Assembly: GCF_004379255.2 (NCBI RefSeq)
Contig: NC_056051.1
Coordinates: forward strand, 2,568,062 to 2,632,061
Length of the DNA stretch: 64,000 bases
Direction of reading: 5' to 3'
From: Salvia splendens
Taxonomy: Eukaryota > Streptophyta > Magnoliopsida > Lamiales > Lamiaceae
Part shown: positions 56,219-64,000 of the stretch, piece by piece
Numbering within the stretch: position 1 is the stretch's first letter
Layout: every line of letters starts with the position of its first letter
Translations under genes and position numbers: made by a program
The notes under the pieces: model-generated
Databases searched by the model: none
What the model was told of the DNA's origin: nothing
Seen by the model: only the letters and a program-made list of their open reading frames with translations

Positions 56219-56560
56219 GGAAAAGTATTGCCGAAGAATTACGCCAGAAAAATATTGCGGGATATCGGCTACTTGTTGCCAAATTTCAACCAAATTTGTT
56301 CTATTAGATCTTCCTGGAGTTGTGCGTGGGCAGCTAAATCGCACGGCGTTGCCCAAAGATGTAAGAGCTCGCTAAATGGTGTCGGCGCGCCCTGGTGTGG
56401 GGGAGTGTTTGCGGTGGAGCTGTCGTGGGTATCATCGACGAACCAATTTTCCGCGTTTGGTCTTTCTTCTTTCAATTATCATGGTGTGTATGATAATACA
56501 CACAAACCGTGCTTGTAGAACCCCAAATGCTCTTTCTACATCTTTCCGGATAACTAAATT
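56219..56560 (-). pseudogene. PIF/Harbinger transposase C-terminal fragment
   Basis: On the minus strand, from 56560 to about 56500, KDVERAFGVLQARF (catalytic Glu block) is recognisable. It is followed, after an internal deletion, by an IIIHTMII-like block. 56475-56269 continues with ENWFVDDTHDSSTA and LQEDLIEQIWLKFGNK, matching the end of the transposase at 18751. Everything upstream is missing, and no Harbinger termini were found. Confidence 0.75.
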
Positions 56561-57107
56561 ATTTTTTATTCCTTAATTGATTAATGATTATGAAATACTC
56601 CACAAATATTTATAATATGTGGAGATACAAAAAGATATCATATCCTAATATAAGTAAATCAAATCTAATATGGTCTTAACACTATGGGCCGTTTGATGGC
56701 TATGTTAGAGCAAGTTACAAGCTCTTATCTAGCTTTGATCGTGCTTTGGTGCTTATATTTGCCTTAGTTAATAGACAACGTTAGTTTTTTGGCCAGAAGA
56801 AGTCCGCCTTGAAGCCTAAGTTTAAACCTAGAAAATTAACCCACAATTTTAATGGAAATCTCCGCAGACAACTCCAAATCTGATTTGGTGGTAAGCTTTG
56901 TAGTTGGCTTCATGGATTTTCGCGCGCATTCATCTCTCAAATTGCATATGATCTGCCGTATCTCATTGAAGATGATAGCAGCGAGATCGAATTTCTATAT
57001 GATATGCATTAGTTCGGGAATGAAAGCACCAATTGATATGATGTTAACCCTATCGAGGTTGAGCGGCAGCTAGAGCTTGGTGATCCGAGCGGCAGCTTAG
57101 TAACCTA
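56561..57107. other. Spacer, partly similar to segment R1/R2
   Basis: 56590-56680 (gaaatactccacaaatattt, ataatatgtgg) resembles 30420-30470. The open frame at 56852-57073 has no recognisable domain. Nothing else was identified. Confidence 0.4.
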
Positions 57108-57367
57108 CTCCCTCCGTCCCACCACAAGTGATGGATTTCTTTTGGGCACGAGATTTAAGAAAATGATATATGTTGAGTTAAAATGGAGAGAATAAAGTAT
57201 AAGAGAGATGAAGAGAGAATACAGTAAGAAAGAAAGAATAAAGTAAGATAGAGTGAATAAAGTAAGAGGGGGTTAAATGTTTGTTTTTTGTTAAAAAAGA
57301 AAACTGATCACTTGTAGTGAAACAATCCAAAATGGAAAGTTGATCACTTGTAGTGGGATGGAGGGAG
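57108..57367. mobile_element. Stowaway-like MITE
   Basis: It starts CTCCCTCCGTCCCACCAC and ends gtgggatggagggag, flanked by TA (57106-57107, 57368-57369). It is 260 bp. Confidence 0.9.
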
Positions 57368-57654
57368 TACTAATTTCTAAGATAGAAAATTGTATTTTGA
57401 TATCAAAAATTTTAGAGCATCATAAAAAAGAAAGTGGAAAATGACAATATGCTCAAACGTAAACAAGATTTTACCTTTAATGGTGTATAACTCATTTCAT
57501 TTGTCGACTTAATTTATAAAAATAATTATTATTTATCTCTAACATTTTGAGAAAAGAAAATTGATAAGAAAATAACAATATGGTTTGATAGTTTGTAACT
57601 CCACATTAATCATATTCATAAAAATCAGTGCAGCAATGATAACCGTAGTTTATC

Positions 57655-59230
57655 AGCATACTTAGATATAATTTTATTATAATTACAAATAAAATGGGTT
57701 GGTTGAATATAATGTTCTTTTACTAAAAGAATAGTAAATATGGAATGAATCAATAAGTAAGGATTAGATGAAAATGATTAAATGAAACAATCAATGAAGA
57801 GCGGATAGCCTATCTACGAGGACAGAGGAATTATTAGTGCGAATTGCGTGTTGTTAGTCTACACTCTTTAACAAACGCACACAAATTAATTGACGATATT
57901 TAACAGCAAAGTAGAGTTTCTTTTATACTATAATAAAAAAATATCGTTAAAGACATTTTTAATGCAATTAAGGACGTTAATTTGTGTTTTAAAAAATACT
58001 AGTAACACTTGAAAAAATATTCTTATTGCTGGTATTCCAACTAAAATTAGAGGACGGCAAAAAATTAAGTTAATTGTCTTTAATTTAGAGACGCTTTCTT
58101 TTGCGTCCTAAATTGTTGTTATTTGTTAAAACTTTTCAACGCAAATAATTGCGTCTCAAGTTTTGTGTTTTTAAAAGATAATTTTTTTTAGTATTGGTAG
58201 AATTGTTTGCCTTATTTAAAAAAAATATAGATATGACAAGTTGAGTTGACGACGATGGCCACAACGTTTGCTCCATTGATAACGAAAAATAGTGGAAATT
58301 TGTTTCTTTTGTTTTTTTAACCTACTCTAAATTTTGTAATCGTTCTCAATACTAATTACTAAATATACATGCCTAACAATAATTTGGTTGAATTAATATT
58401 TTTACTAGTATTACTCAAGAAACTTTACAATATTTTCGTGGAAACATCCTAAATAATCAATCCTACATCGTATGCTACACTGATAACGAAATAACAGTCT
58501 GGCAATTGTTTTCATTTGTTTTAAACCTACACCAAATTTTGTTATTATTTCTCAATACAAAATCCAAAACATACGTGGCTAAAACTATGTTGATTGAATT
58601 AGTACTATTAGTCAAGTAGCTTTAAGATATTTTGGTGGGATCATACAAATAATAAATACTCCATCCTCCGTTCCTCTGTAGCTTAGTCGTATTACTTTTT
58701 GGGTTATCCCATTATAGTCGAGTCATTTTTTTGGGGCAAAAAACACTTTATTCTCTCTTACTTTATTCTCTCTTCCCTCTTCATCTTTCTACCTTTTTTT
58801 CCTTTCTACTTTATTCTCCTTTTACTTAACTTATTTAAAATATTTTTTCTTAAATCTCTTGCCGAAAAAAATGTCTCTACGACAAAGGGACGGAGAGAGT
58901 AGTGAATAACAATTTTATTCAATTAAAATGATGCACTGTACATTTATGTTTTAGCTGCACAAAAATAAATTTATACCTGATTAATTGCTAAAAAACCACC
59001 AACTTAAGTTTCGATTTTAGCAAGTTGCATAACTTGCAATATACCAACATTTTTTCTTATTTGTTGCAAAACAAACATGTCCAAAAAAATGTAGCAATCA
59101 TGACAACTGACGAGGTGTGATTTTTTCCAAGATGCCCTATTTTCTCAAACACATTTCCTCCTGGTCAATTTATTTTCTTAGCCATCGAAACTTTTAAAAC
59201 AGGTCTATTTTGCTACAAATGAAAAGGAGG
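57655..59230 (+). repeat. Dispersed repeat copy C
   Basis: 57660-57920 matches 53340-53640 and 58170-59200 matches copies A and B. Between them (about 57921-58165) is a segment absent from copy B and rich in gcgtct/aggacg words, probably an insertion. The Stowaway MITE at 58659-58899 is shared with copy A. Confidence 0.8.
58659..58899. mobile_element. Stowaway-like MITE in repeat copy C
   Basis: It starts CTCCATCCTCCGTTCC and ends ggacggagagag, flanked by TA (58657-58658, 58900-58901). It has the same position and sequence type as 31094-31330. Confidence 0.85.
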
Positions 59231-59735
59231 GTTGTTATTGCTATAGTGTAATGATTAAATAATTAATATTATCTACTAACCCTATCTTTATCTAAATATG
59301 GGAAAATATGAATTCGTAATCCACACCCTCTAAACACCGAGTAAAATTTCGTTAGTCTACCGGACATATTGAGATAGTATGTCTAGAAAGATAAAAGATC
59401 AAAGATAAAATAATAAGGTAAAGTGAAATTATTTTTACGTTTACAATTAATTGGATATAACACGCGATAATATTTCCAAATTCATAGAAGTCAAGTTATT
59501 TATAATTACAATTGTAAAATTAATTCCATCCACTTGTAATAGCAATAATGGAGGTGTCGTATCATTTGAATTCTAACCACATGAAATAGAAATAATTTTC
59601 TACGTTCCAAATTGATCTTGTTGTGGATTTGTAGAGACGTACAGGTACAGTGACATTAATGTGACATGCAAGTCTCCTTCGTGTGCAGAAAATATGTGAA
59701 ACGAAAAATAATTTGATTGAATAAAGTACTATATA
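59231..59735. other. AT-rich spacer
   Basis: No gene or element was recognised. Confidence 0.45.
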
Positions 59736-59756
59736 CTATCCATCCGTGAAAAAAAG

Positions 59757-60516
59757 TGATACGAGAATATCTCTACATATATCCCCAAATCTCTCTTATT
59801 TAATTTAGCATTGATTTAGCATATCCTTTCATATATTAGTAGTATCTTTATTTTCTTGTTAATTAAGTTAGGGTTAGTCTTATAAATAAGAGTCATTATA
59901 TCCACTTTAATCAATGAAGAAGAACATTATATTATTTTAGGTTATGCCTTTTACTTCCACGCAAATTACTTGCTTTCCTTAGAAAATCTTAGTTTTGGAG
60001 CTGATCCCGGGGAAAGCCCGTGACGTCCACCATTGTTATCTTCTCGTCATCGATCTCTCGTCGACGTCGAAACCTTGTTAGGGGATTACCCTTAACAATT
60101 GGTGCTTTCATTGAGAGGGAGTACATGGCTTCCGTCTGACCCCCGAATGATTGACAATCCGACATGAGATCAACAATGAAAGCACCAATTGTTAAGGGAT
60201 GATTTCCCTTAACAAGATTATCGACGCCGATGAGTGATCGACGATGAAGAATAAAGATGGACGTCTCGAGCTCGCCCCGAGATCAGCTCCAAGAACTAAG
60301 GTTTTGCAAAATGGAAAAATAAAGGAGACGAAAAAAATTAAAAGGGGAATATGTATTTCATTGATTGAATAAAAAGAGAACAAATAGTCCTATTTATAAT
60401 ACTAATTCTCTAATACCCTAACTTAGTGATCAAGAAAACAATCATAAGCATATATGGAAAGATATGGAAAATAATTGATAGACAAATAAATTGAGATTTG
60501 GAGATATCTCGTATCA
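59757..60516. mobile_element. Inverted pair of gypsy LTRs sharing one target-site duplication
   Basis: The left LTR (59757-60097, plus orientation) runs TGATACGAGA...CCCTTAACA and is followed by primer-site sequence ATTGGTGCTTTCATTG. The right LTR (60190-60516) is the same LTR in minus orientation with its own primer site. The two face each other across 92 bp (60098-60189). The outer flanks carry the same 5 bp, aaaag (59752-59756, 60517-60521). The LTRs are moderately diverged from each other. Their U5 ends and primer site resemble those of the chromovirus at 43493-49732. There is no coding region. Confidence 0.8.
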
Positions 60517-60625
60517 AAAAGTCTCATTTCTTTTCGACACGAGTTTTTAAAAATATTAAAAAAAAAATGGATGGAAGAAAGTTAGTGGAATATAAGTCCT
60601 ACTTGTATATATGTATTAGTTTTAA

Positions 60626-61169
60626 GGGCAAATTGCCTGTAAAGTTATGAACTTTCAACATAGTTTGGTTTTTCCCATGAACTTTAAATGTTGTATGAAA
60701 ACTCATGAATTTTATCAAATTGTGTAAATTTCCCATCTTACCCAACCCGATAGATTTTCAACACAAACTTATCCTACGTACGCGCCAGAAGCGTAACTTG
60801 GCAAATGACAAATTTATGGATCAATTCGAATTGTGGAATTAATGCTACTTTTATGTTGAATTCGAATTGTGGAATTCGATTTGTATGTTTATGTCGATTT
60901 GTATGTTTTCACTTGTTCTACTTGTATGTTTGTGTTAGTCCAAGTTCAGATATTGCAAAGATAGAAGAGAAATAATCAGAACTAGAGGAGTTTTGCCAAG
61001 TCATGCCTTCGGCCACGTAGGATAAGTAATTGTGTCGAAAATCTATCGGGTCGGGCTGGATGGAAAATTTACACAGTTTGGTAAAGTTATAACTTTTCAT
61101 GCAACATTTAAAGTTCACGGGGAAAACCAAATTATGTTGAAAGTTTATGACTTTACATGCAATTTGCCC
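60626..61169. mobile_element. MULE-like MITE with long inverted repeats and 9-bp target duplication
   Basis: Terminal inverted repeats of about 100 bp begin GGGCAAATTGC. Both ends carry the word aactttcaacata in some form. The 9-bp duplication tagttttaa flanks the element (60617-60625, 61170-61178). It is 544 bp with no transposase, and fits a Mutator-derived MITE. Confidence 0.85.
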
Positions 61170-61214
61170 TAGTTTTAAATGATACGGGAGTGGAATGAGT
61201 TGGTGGAATGTGGA

Positions 61215-61525
61215 TAGAGGTGTCAAGTGGGCCGGGCCGGGCCCGGTGAAGCCCGATGACATTTAGGCCCAACCCATGCCAGGCCCATGTCTAAAACGGA
61301 ATGGGCCGGGCCGGGCCGGGGCTGGAATCAAGCTTGTATATTGAGCTCAGCCCAACTCGAGCCCAGTTAGCAAGTGGTCCTGGGCCTGGGTTTATAAAAC
61401 AACCCAATTGAAGCCCGATTAAACTAAGCCCAGCCCAGCCCAGGCTCGCTTTATTTCAGTAATGGGCCGGGCCTGTGTCAGCCTACATCGGGCCTGGACC
61501 CGGCCCAGCCCACTTGACATCTCTA
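61215..61525. mobile_element. hAT-type MITE, GGGCCGGGCC-rich
   Basis: Termini TAGAGGTGTCAAGTGGGC and its inverse GCCCACTTGACATCTCTA differ at one position. The 8-bp duplication aatgtgga flanks it (61207-61214, 61526-61533). It is 311 bp, GC-rich inside, with no coding capacity. Confidence 0.88.
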
Positions 61526-61640
61526 AATGTGGAGTCTTTTTTAACACTTATGATAATTATGAACCGTGACACCTATTTGAGGATGGACCAAATTGGAAAA
61601 ACGAGACTCTTATTCGCAGAGGGACCAAATTGAAAAAACG

Positions 61641-62159
61641 GGACTCGTAGTGTTTATTTCAATTTAGATAGTGTCTTTCAATACTTATAATGAATTACTT
61701 TTATTTGCTTTCTATTTCGATATTATGTAATAATAACGTAACAAAGCTACTAATAGCTTTACAGTTGTCTATTATCTCTTCGAATAACATTAGTTGGGAA
61801 GTAAAATCTTAATAATTTTACTACTAAAAAGATCTTGGTTTGAAAAACTTAACAATTGTATTTCAATAAATTATGTGCAAGTGAAGAACTTTACAGTCCA
61901 GTTGAAACTACTTAAAGAAAACATGAAATCGTCATATAAACATTTGGACAAATAGTTCATCGAAGACTAAAGTCAATCATAATAAATTAAAAGAATTAAA
62001 ATTGTTTTTGTCTTTTGGGTCAGTTAAAATTTCAGCCCATAATCAACAACCAACTCAGTATACAGGAGTTTCGGTTTTCTATTTACACAACCACCATGGA
62101 ATATTCAACGGTTTAATTAATGATAAGGAATATGTAATGATAAAAGGGCAGAGAACCAA
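61641..62159. other. Upstream region of the LRR receptor kinase
   Basis: AT-rich sequence, with no firm promoter element recognised. The interval ends directly at the receptor gene's leader. Confidence 0.45.
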
Positions 62160-62180
62160 ATGAAACAGAGCAGAAAATCA

Positions 62181-63143
62181 ATGGAGAGTTTGATGTTTTC
62201 CTTTGCTCTTTCAATCTTGTTATTAAGTAGCTTTACCCTCTCTTTTGATTCCTCCACCGATCAAAATGCACTTGTTTCCTTCAAAAACTCCATCATCTCC
62301 CACCCTTATGCCTTCAATTGGTCACAAAACACATCTGTTTGTGATTGGATTGGTGTGTCGTGCGGCCTCAAGCACCACCGCGTCACTGCTCTCAATCTCT
62401 CCGGCTTCGGCCTTGCTGGAACTATTGCTCCACATCTCGGAAACCTAACGTTCCTGAGATATTTGGACATAAGTTCCAACAGTTTCACAGGGAGCTTACC
62501 CTCTGAGCTCTCTAAACTGCGTCGTTTAAAGGTGATGAACGCCGGAATAAATTCATTCACCGGAGAAATACCACCATGGTTGGGCAGTTTACCTCAACTA
62601 GAAGCACTCAATCTGTACAGTAATCAGTTGAGTGGTTCCATACCACATGCTATTTTCAATGTCTCTTCAATTAGAGAAATTGAAATTGGCAATAATAGCC
62701 TATCAGGTATGCTGCCAAGTGATATGTGCAACAATACGCCCAACATCAAAATATTGTCACTTGAACAAAATCAAATTGGAGGGGAAATTCCGTCAAATAT
62801 ATGGAAATGCACACATCTTGAGATGTTGTCATTATCCTACAACAATTTCAGTGGCAACATTCCACGTGAAATTGGAAGACTGGCCTTCCTTTCAAATATG
62901 TCGTTGGGGTACAATAATGGTTTTGGAGGTATAAACATCTCTTCTTCTTTTTAAGTCATACATTTATATGAAATTGATTTTGTGATATATAATGAATAGG
63001 AGGACTTCCACAAGAAATTGGAAATCTCACAAGACTAGAGATATTAACAATTGGCGGTGCTTCTCTAACCGGGGATATTCCATCTTCAATCTTCAACATC
63101 TCTTCTTTGAGAATCTTGAGTTTATCTCACAATAATTTGTCAG
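62181..63143 (+). CDS. LRR receptor kinase (subfamily XII-like), 5' part
   Basis: Exon 1 (62181-62928) encodes the signal peptide [20 protein letters not shown]. The LRR N-terminal cap [15 protein letters not shown] and about eight LRRs follow. Exon 2 (63000-63143, two LRRs, ending NNLSG) is joined in phase by GT-AG borders. The ATG at 62181 is preferred over an in-frame ATG at 62160 because it aligns with the start of the paralogue at 22674 and opens directly on the signal peptide. Introns fall at LRR borders. The membrane segment and kinase are not reached within the window. The next intron holds a Stowaway MITE. No damage was seen in these two exons. Such receptors usually perceive peptides or microbial patterns at the cell surface. 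Confidence 0.85.
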
Positions 63144-63354
63144 GTAGTAATTACTTTACTCAACAATCATTACAAATCAATTTTGAGATATATTAGACTT
63201 TGAAATAAAAACTATTTAGCGTGGGATTGGACAGATTTCACCGAAAATTGAAAATTAAATTGAATCAAATAAAAAATATCTTCTTTGTCCGCTATTACTT
63301 GTCACTAGCTCTATTTTTTGTTCGTCCGTCAATACTTATCACACTTACTTTTTA

Positions 63355-63595
63355 CTCCATCCGTCCCTCTGTAGTAGAGACATTTTATTTTCAGCACTCG
63401 TTTTGAAAAAATTATACCAGTAAATAGTTAAAGCGAAGATAGAATAAAGTAAGAAAAAAGAATAATATAGATAAGAGCCGTCTATATATTATTCTTTATC
63501 TAATTTTACTTTATCTTTATTTTAATTATTTATTATTATTTTTTCAAAACGAGTGCTGAAAATGAAACGCCTCTACTGTAGAGGGGCAGAGGAAG
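63355..63595. mobile_element. Stowaway-like MITE
   Basis: It starts CTCCATCCGTCCCTCTGTAG and ends gaggggcagaggaag, flanked by TA (63353-63354, 63596-63597). The inner repeats agcactcgttttgaaaaa and ttttcaaaacgagtgct are inverted copies. Confidence 0.85.
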
Positions 63596-63894
63596 TATAA
63601 CTTTTGATAATGGACTCAACATTCCACTAACTCATTCGCACACACATTTTATTATAAAATTAATATATAAAATTAGGATCTATGTTCCACTAATTTGGTC
63701 AGGTTAATTTTTATATTTTGTATAAATATTCAACTTTTTGACTCTTCTGTAGTTACTTTTTAAAAAATTAAATCAAAAACATATTATTATACTATAGACC
63801 TTTAGGACTAGGATAAAATAAAAACTCTACCTATTACTTTAAATCATGAGCACATTAAGAGAGTTGTAGTTTTATTTTATTTTATCGTATCTAA

Positions 63895-64000
63895 GGCCAT
63901 CCGCAACGCATCCATTAACCGTATCTTATCTCGTCTCTTCGAGACGAGACGGATAAGAGTCGGCGTTGCAGTCTTCCGTCTCTATCCCGTCTCGGAGAGA
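63895..64000. mobile_element. Left end of a Harbinger/Tourist-type element, cut by the window edge
   Basis: GGCCATCCGCAACGCATCC follows TAA at 63892-63894, the typical target and terminus. The rest lies outside the window. Confidence 0.6.

Larger units (their letters stand above)
59736..61640. mobile_element. Stowaway-like MITE split by three later insertions
   Basis: ctatccatccgtgaaaaaaag (59736 onward) continues after the inverted LTR pair as tctcatttcttttcgacacg, after the MULE-like MITE as atgatacgggagtggaatga, and after the hAT MITE as gtctttttt to about agactcttattcgcagaggg (about 61620). The joined order matches a common plant Stowaway type. The right terminus is degraded and only approximate. 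Confidence 0.55.
63144..64000 (+). other. Intron or downstream region of the LRR receptor kinase
   Basis: It starts with the donor gtagtaatt after exon 2. No further LRR or kinase exon is readable to the window end. It contains a Stowaway MITE (63355-63595) and the start of a Harbinger-type element (63895). Confidence 0.5.

Noticed and set aside
61207..61533. GC-rich island at 61215-61525 as a promoter CpG island
   Set aside because: It is bounded by hAT inverted repeats and an 8-bp duplication, so it is a MITE.

Overview
This window is nuclear DNA from a flowering plant. Genes are split by GT-AG introns, intergenic DNA is AT-rich, and the families present (DHHC protein S-acyltransferase, invertase/pectin methylesterase inhibitor, LRR receptors) are plant ones. 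The repeat families are also typical of plants. A eudicot is likely and an asterid such as Lamiales is possible, but that is an impression from repeat style and was not tested. There is no rRNA, tRNA gene or CRISPR array, and no clear organelle DNA.

Layout. 1-4127: the last four coding exons of a protein S-acyltransferase. 4852-5433: an intronless secreted PMEI-domain protein. 6056-7668: a tandem array of a miniature LTR retrotransposon (TRIM) in the form LTR-(internal-LTR)x4. 8880-11370: a long-inverted-repeat element hosting a complete second TRIM (9801-10367) and a 44-bp minisatellite. 11498-18997: a Harbinger derivative, a solo LTR, a Stowaway MITE, a hAT MITE, a small secreted-peptide gene and a broken Harbinger transposase. 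19136-22674: a truncated receptor-like protein and a truncated LRR receptor kinase, both on the minus strand. 23311-40625: nested retrotransposons. A decayed copia (23677-29669) sits in a gypsy LTR fragment and itself hosts a solo LTR that hosts a SINE. A recent Tat-type gypsy (32048-39920) has two apparently identical 653-bp LTRs. 42807-50176: a CACTA-type Transposase_24 remnant whose intron holds a chromovirus-type gypsy (43493-49732). 51000-61640: MITEs, a probable solo LTR, two copies of a dispersed repeat, and an inverted pair of LTRs that shares one target-site duplication. 62181-64000: the 5' part of a second LRR receptor kinase, paralogous to the one at 22674.

Ordinary host genes are few: the S-acyltransferase, the PMEI protein, the small secreted peptide and the LRR receptor cluster. 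The rest is repeats, and many have target-site duplications that can be read directly, so the order of insertion can be worked out. The most notable item is the Tat-type gypsy. Its gag-protease and pol frames are in phase and separated only by a UAG in the context UAG-CAA-UCA, which matches the CARYYA stop-readthrough signal. Other notable items are the TRIM tandem array, the inverted LTR pair, and a chromovirus whose predicted C-terminus is encoded inside the LTR beyond a G7 polypurine tract.
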